From an uncultured Collinsella sp. (GTDB taxonomy: Bacteria; Actinomycetota; Coriobacteriia; Coriobacteriales; Coriobacteriaceae), in the NCBI GenBank assembly GCA_947002045.1, contig CAMQJB010000005.1, positions 7,849 to 71,848 of the forward strand: a DNA stretch of 64,000 nt. Reading direction: 5' to 3'. The notes under the pieces are model-generated. The model was given only the letters and a program-made list of their open reading frames with translations, had not been told where the DNA came from and did not search any database. Positions 45,501-52,178 of this stretch are shown in pieces (position 1 is the first letter of the stretch; every line of letters starts with the position of its first letter). The position numbers and the translations under genes are program-made.

Positions 45501-46090
45501 GAGGGCACCTCCAACGTGGTAATGCCCGCGTCGCCATACTCGATAGAAATTTCGTTGGTGAGGCTATCAATCGAGAAGTAGTACTGCGCGGGGGTCTGCT
45601 CGCCGGCCACGTAGCCATCGTCGTATTCGTCCTTTACGCCCGTGGCGCCCTTCGAGGTCATCCAGAGCCCAAGATCCTCATTCCAGGTTGCTTCGGCTTC
45701 GGCGGTCTCCTCCTGCTTCTGCTGTTCGGCGAGCTCCTTGCCCTCGACAAGATCGGTGGCAAGCGTGGCCACGGGCGTGCTCTCGGTCTGCCCAGCGCCC
45801 GTCAGGCCTGCCGCCGATGCAATCTCGGAGTCCGGGGGCGTAGGGGTGTCACCGGTATCGAGCACTGTGGGGTCGGCAGCGCCGGCATCGGGCGCGGCGT
45901 CGGCGGCATCGGGCGCGGGGTCGGCGGCGTCGGCATCGGCTGCTTGGCCGTTATCCGTCTGCACAAAAGTGCCGTCGGTGTTGAGGGCCTCAGCAAACGC
46001 GCCCGCGGGAAACGAACCCGTCACCATCGCGAGGGTCACCGTGGCAACAGTCAGCCGTCGGCAAAGCGCTCGAGCAGTAGTCCACCTCAT
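39506..46090 (-). CDS. Large cell-wall-anchored surface protein with BspA-type leucine-rich repeats (2194 residues)
   Basis: A signal peptide (cleavage near AFA-E, residue ~33) and a C-terminal sorting signal (LASTGD, hydrophobic helix, KRRKR) show sortase anchoring. After an Asp/Ala-rich linker, residues ~180-420 carry BspA/LRR_5-type repeats (SIKEIALPDSVEELKSYAF, VERIERNAFDGCSHVSSVTI). Beta-rich Ig-like regions follow to about 1150, then a mainly helical region (~1150-1780) with an Ala/Gly-rich hydrophobic stretch IMTIAGVLTAGSAGTVVGAA. The C-terminal part has a carboxypeptidase-regulatory-like domain (WYQVRVTKDGY) and a chitobiase-C-like domain (ATIWYTTNDTCPCRD). BspA repeats often mediate adhesion; the helical core is unrecognised. 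The ATG at 46090 has AGGAACGACC upstream. Confidence 0.85.
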   Translation of the reverse strand: MRWTTARALCRRLTVATVTLAMVTGSFPAGAFAEALNTDGTFVQTDNGQAADADAADPAPDAADAAPDAGAADPTVLDTGDTPTPPDSEIASAAGLTGAGQTESTPVATLATDLVEGKELAEQQKQEETAEAEATWNEDLGLWMTSKGATGVKDEYDDGYVAGEQTPAQYYFSIDSLTNEISIEYGDAGITTLEVPSTIDDKNVVSLTGMGSAALTSITFAPNSHVRSVGGLGGSSIKEIALPDSVEELKSYAFYKSKTLQTVTWPNNAAFTTIPEQAFKECEQLDDKVVATLPTSVKTIDYLAFAYCGVPQFYVSDTTVLTFTQINVPGTVERIERNAFDGCSHVSSVTIGDGVKYIGALAFASLDPAVAGKEIVLPKSVEMIEWGAFENTRYGNETNHNAVALRVMNPDLQFGEAGYPGDYNERVTIDGVTYAIPFSEGQTIYAYATDSAGNPSMVKKLADAVADRKDSVDSSKPAYTFEWMGEAAQVTGKLPQGAAAVLVQAGQSTPLAVGDDGSFTADALSKTAATLRISLSGYYDMVLARPGDQMTGTWNIGEIKAEDFTKIPASRAIELNVGYLEPIVGQDKTERIELDSLDSIDLTVKSGGKTLKPAKGDKENDFRIQGTALVVSQAIADADQDLEITLEPKDSLKLGGATATVKPSAGKVDIDLKPWGTATVATKGDYQGANRVLVFRTSDGKLVADGVTYLMGYEDDGTTPIMKAETPRLKAGSYTIVAFNKTSYDIQATSYSTFSRLGLTVGKHIAQKQVKIEDGKQLDVTLDVPTFDVETYRAERGLTAGSVIADSSAVVGVETELRIHYELKDSQAAKIEIPLAKDAVEDVSAGAREAGASSDAMWAGTTWEGDNLVLDMKKSAGADVFVRFKPKAAGIYAVSPLITLGEVTLPLGSTTLEVSGSRIEVDNTDVHSLLGNVAYVYAAPGKSVQLTVGTGSSAAKYTGKTNKLGRAKIEYELPQDTLAAERVTLEARVGSTDVAAAAAEVTARNYVRYVPRASVWNFDVTYRGGTQNLVKDGKDTGKGLWTFHHLPQKKNAYWTFDITLEVGNEEAADTLDLYVDCVDGKTVTIPLTQKSREGTRVRYAAEYVDEGYLKLLNEFNKANDSTYVNCGNFEQIFMPQTYRISNAQLMIMLSFDAKASAKKHSAAAEERQQEFSNAVQQWHEYMMDNSFNDVDEAFNDAIDQMVADAFAEEDKDGKEDEAQGGAARKARRAPAASDGEGDGAGNDEAAQFAAELKAAVGGSSALLTQQGDSYGVNVDKMIFEDAYGTSEDWYQELAAAQGANAADAAAIKELVDHASRAEFIAQQAEDLVGQSMGIGRLNQYGSWNDATAAALNKCAGIKASEYNGQSTSGFNDLGQALGSSLSYKAADDDTVKGFKVAAPDGEQTAYIESEFIENSNNNKNQALLFNSIAMQCDILDDLYDNWNVVHSLNNSKVRGWLMAWKRNGDVSAHMKLIRTIRSLKSYKIECEMFGQVFKTDAWKAAGQAFPAATQGIGIFTGIYGVNDASKNWENVNVRMQKVKGEREGYELQHTRLLAKPEKTEDDWKCIYALRDAMEKARAFEDLLYRQLCHDSTDVAVGSIMTIAGVLTAGSAGTVVGAAYDAASTSVGSERAIKLTNAECAYDVACEQVERACQNRITVNWGELTDAEVYKANKDGLISDEKMQSIFEARYRNVAAKAAPDPAGVVYEGLLSNTVEGATVELWSADDAAGTNAVRWDAEEYEQDNPLATGADGAYNWNTPTGWYQVRVTKDGYEEARSAWLRVPPIQTEVNIGLVSTAAPEVASAHAYTDCIEVEFAQYMDASDDALVALCAQGLGDVTYTWLDKQDDPNGKPLSRVLRIRYADAREAGSTVAFELDGARNYAGTAMARWASGELVVGVRADKLKLNVEQAVTMLDGSDFELVAHVTDKAGKPFAGAKVSVGLESSAICSVDATQAVTGEDGAATFVLHGALPGLTTLTAAVGGTALSKQVDVRVSAEAVRPARPVATFGATTFGAWSPKENYITVPKGTKLELSAEDGATIWYTTNDTCPCRDEGRVKYTEPIALDSNMYVRIAAQRPGMSYSEYSERLNITITVTDEAVPEPTPDPDPTPGDGEQGGGADGSGGTGVPAGGSTSTTTTVTTNKSKGKGKNGKKSGGTELASTGDSTAMTVAALGIAGATVAAAGIAATKRRKR

Positions 46091-46150
46091 GGTCGTTCCT
46101 TTCCTGCAAACCAAAAGTCATCCAGCGTAATCGTTGTTCAAAAACAAAGC

Positions 46151-46184
46151 GAACGGTAGGTTCATATATACGAACCTACCGTTC
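46151..46184. promoter_or_regulatory. Dyad GGTTC-N8-GAACC upstream of the 2194-residue surface protein
   Basis: Perfect 13-bp arms GAACGGTAGGTTC and GAACCTACCGTTC around ATATATAC, 61 bases before the start codon. A related dyad lies upstream of the other surface gene at 48505. A binding site for a dimeric regulator is likely; a hairpin in the transcript is the alternative. Confidence 0.65.
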
Positions 46185-46194
46185 TACCTGCGCA

Positions 46195-46231
46195 AACCAC
46201 CGCAAAGGGGACAGGCACCTTTGCGGTGGTT
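46195..46231. repeat. Palindromic element, GGACAGGCA loop (copy 2)
   Basis: Perfect 14-bp arms AACCACCGCAAAGG and inverse around loop GGACAGGCA. It differs from the copy at 39191 by a compensated base pair (A:T to G:C in each arm), so pairing is kept. Confidence 0.9.
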
Positions 46232-46253
46232 CTGGACTCGGCCGGCCAGTTTG

Positions 46254-46389
46254 TCTCGATCTGTAACAGTTAGAGGTCAAATTCCCCGCCTGGTGTTACA
46301 GATCGAGACATTAGATTGGCGGCCATTCGGTTCATCTCAATCTGTAACATCTAGGGCCGTTTTGACTGGCTTGGTGTTACAGATTGAGA
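46254..46389. repeat. Two-unit array of 55-bp palindromes
   Basis: Units at 46254-46308 and 46335-46389 share arms, loops and linkers with units 2 and 3 of the array at 39253 (for example loop AGGTCAAATTCCCC and linker TTAGATTGGCGGCC). The array lies 37 bases past the stop of the 660-residue surface protein. No gene is seen in 46091-46426. Confidence 0.95.
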
Positions 46390-46426
46390 TTTTGCTAAAG
46401 CCGAGGATGGGCGCCGCCGCCAAAAC

Positions 46427-48409
46427 CTAACGCTTGCGGCGCTTGGTTGCGGCGATGCCGGCGGCGGCTACGGTTGCGCCGGCGATGCCTAGGGCGGCGA
46501 CCGTCATCGCGGTGGTATCCCCCGTGGTAGCCAGGACAGCATCGCCCTTCTTGGCCTGCGTGGTTTTCTCAACCGTCTTGGCCGTGGTGGTTGTCGTGAC
46601 CGGTTTAGCCGCGGGCTTGGTCTCGGGCTTCACCTCGGGCTTGGGCTCAGGCTTGACCTCAGGCTGCGGCGCGGGCTTTTCGGGGTCGACCGGAGCCGGC
46701 GTGGCCTCGGGCGTAAACGTCAGATCGGTGTTGAGCCACAGAGTGAAGATACAGCCGCTCTCGGGATCAACTACACTCGCTTCGCCCATCTGGTAGCCGC
46801 ACTCCTGGCCGTTGATCACCAGCTTGGTGTTGGGCGTAAAGTAGAAACCACGCGCCGGTTTAAAGTACAGGCCGTAACGATAGGTCACACCGGGCTTAAA
46901 CGCGTCGATATGGTTGGTAATGTGCTGGTCCCAGAACTCAACGGAATTTACTTCGCTGCCGTCGCTGCCCGTCCAGAACTCGCACTGGAGAATAGAGTCG
47001 GAACCCGCCGGAGTACCCGCCGTAAAGACCGGCCTGTCGCCTGCCTTAAAGGTGGTCATGGCACCGTTGATCTCGATAACGTCGATGGCCCGCCATTCGT
47101 CGATCGGCTGCTCGCACAGCATATTGTCAGCGTTTGGCGCGAAGACACCGTTGTCGGTCTTGATGTGGTGCACCCAATGGCCGTTGACGTTCATATTGCA
47201 GTCATCGGCCACGGTATTGTCGCCCTTGAGCCTCAGCTCAACGGAGTACATGTAGAACTTTCCCTCTTCGAAGTGGTCAATCTTCTTCATGCCCGGCGTG
47301 TACTTTGCGGGGTCGGAATACCAGAAGGCAACGGGTACCGACTCCCCGGATTCCATATCGAGCTCCATCTCTTCCCAGCACTCATAGGCGATCTCGTACT
47401 TGTCGGCGTCAGCAGCGAGGATCGTCGCGGTCGCGCGCGGCGCCTCGCCGGGCGCGTAGTCGGTCTTCACGTCGTTGACGTCCAGGTTATGGAGGGCTTC
47501 GTTTTCCGATGCAACGAGCGTAATTTCACTATTGATGACGTAGCGGAGGTAATAATCGTACCTGGTTTCGTTGAGGATAGTCGAGCTGCCTTCATAGTCA
47601 GTTCCGGTATACTCCAGTGCCGTGCCAATATAGAGAGCCTCATTGCGCGTGAGTCGATACGAGCCGCCTGCAGCGCCACCCGTAAAGGTCAGCGTCAGCC
47701 TCATGTGATTGCCAACGGGTTCGAAGCGAGCCGTCACGTCGGACATGGACGCATCCTGAACTTCGACCAGAGTGCCCGAAGCGGCATCGGCCCTGTAGTA
47801 CTTAACCTCGACGACTTCGCTCGCAAGCGCTTCTGGAATGCCACCCTCAACATCGGGAAAATCATGGGTATACGACTGGCCCTTTTCGAGCGTGATGTTG
47901 TCCGGAAGCTCGCAGTTCGTGTAGTGGGGAACCACGGTCGTATTGACCCTAACGTCGCTGCCGCCAACAACATCGGTCACACCGCAGGGCATGATGGCGT
48001 TGCTCGCCGGCATGGCGGCGTTGTCGTCGCCAGAAGCGTTTTGCCCAGCGAGCGCAGCACCGCTAGACTCATTGGCGGCATCGGCTGGGATTGTCTGCTG
48101 AGGCTCAACGGTGGCTTGCGCCGCCGGAGCAGCATCGGTTGCAGGCGCGGTCGAAGCAGCTGGTACGGTCGTTGCAGCCGTATCCTCCGCAACCGTCGGC
48201 GTCACCGGAGCCGCGGCAACCTCATCCGTCCCGGCGGCGGGATCGGCGCATTCCGTCGCCAGAGCCACGCTCGGCAGCAGCAGCTGGCCGACCATAAGCG
48301 CACACGCACCAGCGCAAGCGATTTTGGCACCCACACAACGCCAGGTACCGTGAACCAGCGAGCAGGTACGCTCGCGTTGGGTTTGCTTGTCAAAGTGGCT
48401 TCCGTACAT
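46427..48409 (-). CDS. Cell-wall-anchored surface protein (660 residues)
   Basis: The protein has a long basic n-region and a signal peptide (hydrophobic core CALMVGQLLLPSVALA, cleavage near residue 51), an Ala/Thr/Pro-rich linker to ~residue 130, and beta-rich extracellular sequence with repeated (F/Y)(K/T)PG(V/M)xY motifs. A Pro/Lys/Glu-rich wall-spanning stretch (PEVKPEPKPEVKPE) precedes the sorting signal LATTGD, a hydrophobic helix and KRRKR. The last ~30 residues are almost identical to those of the neighbouring 2194-residue protein. No enzyme motif is seen. The ATG at 48409 has AAGGAGG at five bases; longer frames upstream run into a palindromic repeat and are not real. Confidence 0.8.
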   Translation of the reverse strand: MYGSHFDKQTQRERTCSLVHGTWRCVGAKIACAGACALMVGQLLLPSVALATECADPAAGTDEVAAAPVTPTVAEDTAATTVPAASTAPATDAAPAAQATVEPQQTIPADAANESSGAALAGQNASGDDNAAMPASNAIMPCGVTDVVGGSDVRVNTTVVPHYTNCELPDNITLEKGQSYTHDFPDVEGGIPEALASEVVEVKYYRADAASGTLVEVQDASMSDVTARFEPVGNHMRLTLTFTGGAAGGSYRLTRNEALYIGTALEYTGTDYEGSSTILNETRYDYYLRYVINSEITLVASENEALHNLDVNDVKTDYAPGEAPRATATILAADADKYEIAYECWEEMELDMESGESVPVAFWYSDPAKYTPGMKKIDHFEEGKFYMYSVELRLKGDNTVADDCNMNVNGHWVHHIKTDNGVFAPNADNMLCEQPIDEWRAIDVIEINGAMTTFKAGDRPVFTAGTPAGSDSILQCEFWTGSDGSEVNSVEFWDQHITNHIDAFKPGVTYRYGLYFKPARGFYFTPNTKLVINGQECGYQMGEASVVDPESGCIFTLWLNTDLTFTPEATPAPVDPEKPAPQPEVKPEPKPEVKPETKPAAKPVTTTTTAKTVEKTTQAKKGDAVLATTGDTTAMTVAALGIAGATVAAAGIAATKRRKR

Positions 48410-48434
48410 AACGGCCTCCTTGGTCGCAGGGACA

Positions 48435-48490
48435 TACCACCAAGATGTGCCTGTCCCCTTTGTGGTGGTCCTGTACCACCAAGATGTGCC
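48435..48490. repeat. Palindromic element with a tandem half copy
   Basis: TACCACCAAGATGTGCC occurs twice (48435 and about 48474) around CTGTCCCCTTTGTGGTGGTCC. It is a diverged member of the ACCACC...GGACAGG family, with one arm mutated. It lies in the 5' leader of the 660-residue surface protein. Confidence 0.75.
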
Positions 48491-48504
48491 AAATGACTCC
48501 ATAT

Positions 48505-48532
48505 GCCTAGGTTCGTAGATGTGAACCCAGGC
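48505..48532. promoter_or_regulatory. Dyad GGTTC-N8-GAACC between surface protein and LuxR-type regulator
   Basis: Arms GCCTAGGTTC and GAACCCAGGC (one mismatch) around GTAGATGT lie in the divergent intergenic region, 96 bases from the surface gene and 103 from the regulator start. The core matches the dyad at 46151. A TATGAT at 48555-48560 may be the regulator's -10 box. Confidence 0.6.
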
Positions 48533-48634
48533 CTCTACCTGCGGTTTAATTCAATATGATTTCGCCATCGCCACACTCGTCCCGGGAACGCTACAATCGA
48601 GGACACGATTATTCGTCCACCCAAAGGACCGTCC

Positions 48635-50041
48635 TTGAACCTGAGCAGGTCTAAAATCAACGCGCTTCTGGCACTCGCGCTCTTCACCTTCGCCTTCCTT
48701 GCCGCCGAGTTTCGCTTCGACGTCAACGTCGGGCTGCTCGCCGGTGCCGAACGCGTTGTAATCGCACAGGGCTTTATTCTGGGTGCGAGCGTGCTCGGCT
48801 TTATCGGATACGCGCCGCTGCTCGGGCTCGCACAGCGCAAGGGCCACTCACTGGCAGCCGTCAACGCCGCCGCCGTCCCTATCGTCATCGTGGGCCTAAC
48901 CCAAATTCAATCCCCCACGGACCCGCTTGCGCTCGAGATTCTGGGCTGCGTGGCATTCTTTGGACTCGGCCTGCTGGGCGCCGCTGCGCACCACGCCTTT
49001 TCACTGGCGTTTCAAGACGATCCCAAGCTCGCCACCGGTGCGGGAGCAGCCTATGCCGCGGGCATCCTGATGCAGTTCGCCGTCAACCTGCTCAATTGCG
49101 GCGGTATCGCAGAGCTCATCGTCCTTGGCGCAGCGACTATCGCCATATCCGCCCTCAGCGTCGTTCCCCAAAAAGCTGCCGAGAGCTCCAGCCCCGCCAT
49201 CAATCCCTTTGCTGAGTCCTCTCATGCCCTCGCCAAACAGGCATGCTGGAGCATCGCGCTCGTCATGATTCTTGCCTGTCTGTTCTCCACCCTCGACAAC
49301 GTGGTCACACTCTCCAACGCCCACGGCACCATTGCCGTGCAGACTTGGCCGCGCCTCTTTTTGGCGGCAAGCGGCCTTGCCGCCGGTCTTATCTTTGACC
49401 TTGCCGAGCGCCGCTACATGGGACTTGTCATGCTCGGCATCGCCGTGCTCTCGACCATTTCCATCCTGGCCGTGGAGGCCGGCGCCGATCCCAACCTAGG
49501 CCTTGTCGTCTTTTACCTGAGCTCGGGCTTTTTTGTCACGTTCTTTACTGCCACCTTTACACAGCTGGCACCGCGCATGCATACGCCCGCACTGTGGGCT
49601 GGCATGGGCCGCGCCGCCAACAATGTATGTGCATTCACTACATCGGGCATCTCGCTTGCCCTCGTGACCTCGGGCAACGTTGCCCTCATCATGATCGGTG
49701 CGCTCATGCTGCTTGTGGCGGCAAGTGTGGCGTTTGTAGCTGCGGGCCTGTTCCGCCTACCCCAAACCGAGCAGGAGCGCGAGCGCGGGGAGGTGGCAGA
49801 AGAAGCACTCGCCGCCCCCACCATCGAAGAGCAACGCCAGGCCTTCATCGCCAACCACGCTCTCACCCCACGCGAAGTTGACGTGCTCATAGCCGTGACA
49901 CAGGACGAACGCCCGCTCAAGCAAATCGCCGAGGAACTCGGCATCTCGATGCGCATGGTGCAGCGCCACCTGAGCTCTATCTACCAAAAGACCGACACGC
50001 AGACGCGCGCCGGTCTCACCAAGGCCTTCCCCTCCGCCTAA
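48635..50041 (+). CDS. LuxR-type transcription regulator with a 12-helix membrane domain
   Basis: The 468-residue protein has about twelve hydrophobic helices (residues ~1-385), arranged like a major facilitator-type sensor domain, then a linker and a C-terminal LuxR/GerE helix-turn-helix (ALTPREVDVLIAVTQ, LKQIAEELGISMRMVQRHLSSIYQKT). This architecture is greatly expanded in Coriobacteriia such as Eggerthella, Gordonibacter and Collinsella; ligands are mostly unknown. It starts with TTG at 48635, with AAAGGA at good spacing. It is divergent from the 660-residue surface protein with a palindromic operator-like site between, so it may regulate that gene. Confidence 0.88.
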   Translation: MNLSRSKINALLALALFTFAFLAAEFRFDVNVGLLAGAERVVIAQGFILGASVLGFIGYAPLLGLAQRKGHSLAAVNAAAVPIVIVGLTQIQSPTDPLALEILGCVAFFGLGLLGAAAHHAFSLAFQDDPKLATGAGAAYAAGILMQFAVNLLNCGGIAELIVLGAATIAISALSVVPQKAAESSSPAINPFAESSHALAKQACWSIALVMILACLFSTLDNVVTLSNAHGTIAVQTWPRLFLAASGLAAGLIFDLAERRYMGLVMLGIAVLSTISILAVEAGADPNLGLVVFYLSSGFFVTFFTATFTQLAPRMHTPALWAGMGRAANNVCAFTTSGISLALVTSGNVALIMIGALMLLVAASVAFVAAGLFRLPQTEQERERGEVAEEALAAPTIEEQRQAFIANHALTPREVDVLIAVTQDERPLKQIAEELGISMRMVQRHLSSIYQKTDTQTRAGLTKAFPSA

Positions 50042-50045
50042 AACA

Positions 50046-50086
50046 AAAACCACCACAAAGGTGCCTGTCCCCTTTGTGGTGGTTTT
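50046..50086. repeat. Palindromic element acting as likely bidirectional terminator
   Basis: Perfect 16-bp arms AAAACCACCACAAAGG and inverse around loop TGCCTGTCC, the reverse orientation of the element at 39191. It lies between the stops of two convergent genes (50041 and 50093), and its ends are A/T-rich on both strands. Confidence 0.9.
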
Positions 50087-50092
50087 GGTCGG

Positions 50093-50716
50093 TTAGCCTT
50101 CGAGCTGAGCCACCTTGTAGCGGTAGGCAGCGGCGATAACGTCTTTGCAGCCTTCGCGGCCCAGCTTGGCGCGGTTGACGACGATATCCTTGCCGCTCGT
50201 CATCTTCCACTTGCCGGCACTGTAGCGCTTGTAGAACGCCTCGCGCGCCTTCTGCTGCTGCTTGACCAGCTTGGCGCCCTTCTTTTTGTTAAGGCCGCGC
50301 TTCTTGCGCACGATCTCGACGCGGTCCTCAAAGGGTGCGGTCACCAACACGGCAATGTGGTTGGGGTTGTTACGCAACAGGTAATCGGACAGGCGGCCTT
50401 CGATAATGCAGCTCTCGGTCTCGCCCAGGTCCAAGATCACCTGGCTCATCTTTTGGAACAACTTGTCCGAGTACGAACGCGCATCGTAGCGGTCGGGCAG
50501 AAACGCCATGTTCTCCACGGCCAGGCGCTCGTCGTAAGCGGCCATCTTGTCGAGCGACTCGCCCGCGCGCAGCGACGCACGCACCAGCAGCTCGTTATCG
50601 TACAGCGGAATCCCCAACTCGTTGGCAAGCATGCGTCCGATCTCGTGTCCCTCGGCGCCAAAGTCGCGCGCGATGGTAATGACCACAGGACTCTTCTTAT
50701 TCACCAGATCGCTCAT
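50093..50716 (-). CDS. Cytidylate kinase-like family protein
   Basis: The 207-residue protein resembles the cytidylate kinase-like family (AAA-type P-loop kinases). The N-terminus VVITIARDFGAEGHEIGRML fits its variant nucleotide loop. SCIIEGRLSDYLL and HIAVLVTAPFEDRVEIV followed by a Lys/Arg-rich lid (KKRGLNKKKGAK) complete the fold. The true CMP kinase of these bacteria is usually a different gene, so the substrate is uncertain. The ATG at 50716 has AAAGGA upstream. The reading frame further upstream is the small palindrome at 50735. Confidence 0.75.
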   Translation of the reverse strand: MSDLVNKKSPVVITIARDFGAEGHEIGRMLANELGIPLYDNELLVRASLRAGESLDKMAAYDERLAVENMAFLPDRYDARSYSDKLFQKMSQVILDLGETESCIIEGRLSDYLLRNNPNHIAVLVTAPFEDRVEIVRKKRGLNKKKGAKLVKQQQKAREAFYKRYSAGKWKMTSGKDIVVNRAKLGREGCKDVIAAAYRYKVAQLEG

Positions 50717-50734
50717 CGCGATTCCTTTCTCTAT

Positions 50735-50762
50735 GTGACAAAGGGACTGTCCCTTTGCCACA
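50735..50762. repeat. Small palindrome with GGGACTGTCCC core
   Basis: TGTGACAAAGGGA and TCCCTTTGCCACA (one mismatch) sit between the ABC permease stop and the kinase-like start. It is another member of the GGGAC-core group. Confidence 0.75.
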
Positions 50763-50764
50763 TT

Positions 50765-51403
50765 CTACGCTGCCACCATTCGCCTCTGATATGCGCGGAC
50801 CAGCAACGAGATACCAAAGTCGAGCACAAAGTACATCGCAAACACCAGACCGTAGAGCATAAGCACCTGCGACAGGTCGATCGCGTGGGCCATCACGACG
50901 TTTGCCGTGTACATGAGCTCGGCCACGTTAATGCCCGAAAGATACGAGCTGTCCTTAATGACGGTCGTGCACTGGCTAAACAGCGCCGGAATGATTGTTT
51001 TAAACGTCTGCGGCAGAATGATGTAGCGCATGGTGGCAAAGAAGCCGAAGCCCTGGCTCTGCGCCGCCTCAAACTGGCCGCGCGGAATCGAGTTGAGGCC
51101 GCCGCGCACAATCTCGGCCATAACAGCGCTGGTAAACAGCGTAAAGGCGATGGTCGAAATCACAATGTCCAAACCCTGCACCGTAAAGTAGATAAACAGG
51201 ATCCACAGCAGGTTCGGCGTGCAGCGGAACAGCTCGATATAGGCGCTCACCAAAATACGGAACGGGCGGGGCGCATAGCTTTTAACGAGCGCCAGCACCG
51301 TGCCAAAGATGAGCGAGAAAAAGATCGACAGCGCCGAGATCTCGATTGTCTTAACAAAGCCGCCCCAAATGTAGAGCAGGTTGGTCGCGTTGAAGATTTC
51401 CAT
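50765..51403 (-). CDS. Amino acid ABC transporter permease (second)
   Basis: The 212-residue inner-membrane subunit belongs to the HisM/GlnP family of polar amino acid permeases, with about five helices. The coupling loop GGLNSIPRGQFEAAQSQGFG and then MRYIILPQTFKTIIPAL is the EAA motif that docks on the ATPase. The second permease is 3 bases upstream, and together they form a heterodimer. It is the last gene of the four-gene transporter operon. Confidence 0.92.
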   Translation of the reverse strand: MEIFNATNLLYIWGGFVKTIEISALSIFFSLIFGTVLALVKSYAPRPFRILVSAYIELFRCTPNLLWILFIYFTVQGLDIVISTIAFTLFTSAVMAEIVRGGLNSIPRGQFEAAQSQGFGFFATMRYIILPQTFKTIIPALFSQCTTVIKDSSYLSGINVAELMYTANVVMAHAIDLSQVLMLYGLVFAMYFVLDFGISLLVRAYQRRMVAA

Positions 51404-51406
51404 GCG

Positions 51407-52153
51407 CTAGGCCTCCTCTACGTTGTCGAGCCCCAGCTCGGCCAGGCTCACGCCGCGCGGACGCTCCTTGGAGCGGCGCTCGAGCCACTGCACCAGCATG
51501 GCGAGCGGAAAGCAGATGATGAAGTACATAAGGCAGCAGACGATGTATCCCTGCAGGTAACCGTACAGACTCACAAAGTTGTCGGAACGGTACATAAGAT
51601 CGCCGCCGGCCACAAGCGCGAGCACCGACGTGTTCTTGACCAAGTTGAGCGCCTGGTTACACAGCGGCGGCAGAATGATCTTGAATGTCTGGGGCAGCAC
51701 GATGTACCAGTACGCCTGCGCACGGGTGAAGCCCTGGCTCTGGGCCGCCTCCATCTGACCGCGCGGAACCGCCTCGATACCGGTGCGGATGACCTCCGAA
51801 ATGTAGGCCGCGTGATACAGGCCCACACCCAAGAAGCCCAGCACGAACGGCGCGATACGCACCGGCTGGTCGGCACCGGTTATGGCCTGCAAAAACTGCG
51901 GACCGGCCATGTACATAAAGAGCACCTGCACGGGCAACGGGGTGTTCTGGTAAAACTCAACGTACACGCGGCTTATGGCGCGCAGCACGCGCGAGCGAGT
52001 GGTAGAGAACACGCCCAGCAGCGTGCCCAGCACCAGCGACAGCAGCAGACCGGCAACGACCACCTGCAGCGTCACGCCAAAGCCCTCCCAGAAGGGCCCC
52101 ATGTTTTGAAATGTCGTCGACCAACGGTCGGCGTCAAATAATCCTTCGAGCAT
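51407..52153 (-). CDS. Amino acid ABC transporter permease (first)
   Basis: The 248-residue permease of the same HisM/GlnP family has TGIEAVPRGQMEAAQSQGFT and YWYIVLPQTFKIILPPL as its EAA loop. An N-terminal helix follows NMGPFWEGFGVTLQVV. The ATG at 52153 has AAGGAAGGA upstream and is preferred over a start at 52186, which would overlap the binding-protein gene. Confidence 0.92.
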   Translation of the reverse strand: MLEGLFDADRWSTTFQNMGPFWEGFGVTLQVVVAGLLLSLVLGTLLGVFSTTRSRVLRAISRVYVEFYQNTPLPVQVLFMYMAGPQFLQAITGADQPVRIAPFVLGFLGVGLYHAAYISEVIRTGIEAVPRGQMEAAQSQGFTRAQAYWYIVLPQTFKIILPPLCNQALNLVKNTSVLALVAGGDLMYRSDNFVSLYGYLQGYIVCCLMYFIICFPLAMLVQWLERRSKERPRGVSLAELGLDNVEEA

Positions 52154-52178
52154 TTGATTCCTTCCTTGGACGATCCGC

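Noticed and set aside
46254..46430. Small plus-strand reading frames at the 3' ends of the surface genes
   Set aside because: They are translations of the palindrome arrays and of the antisense of the sorting signal.
48410..48502. N-terminal extension of the 660-residue surface protein
   Set aside because: It is the translated palindromic repeat (TTTKGTGT); the signal peptide starts at 48409 after AAGGAGG.
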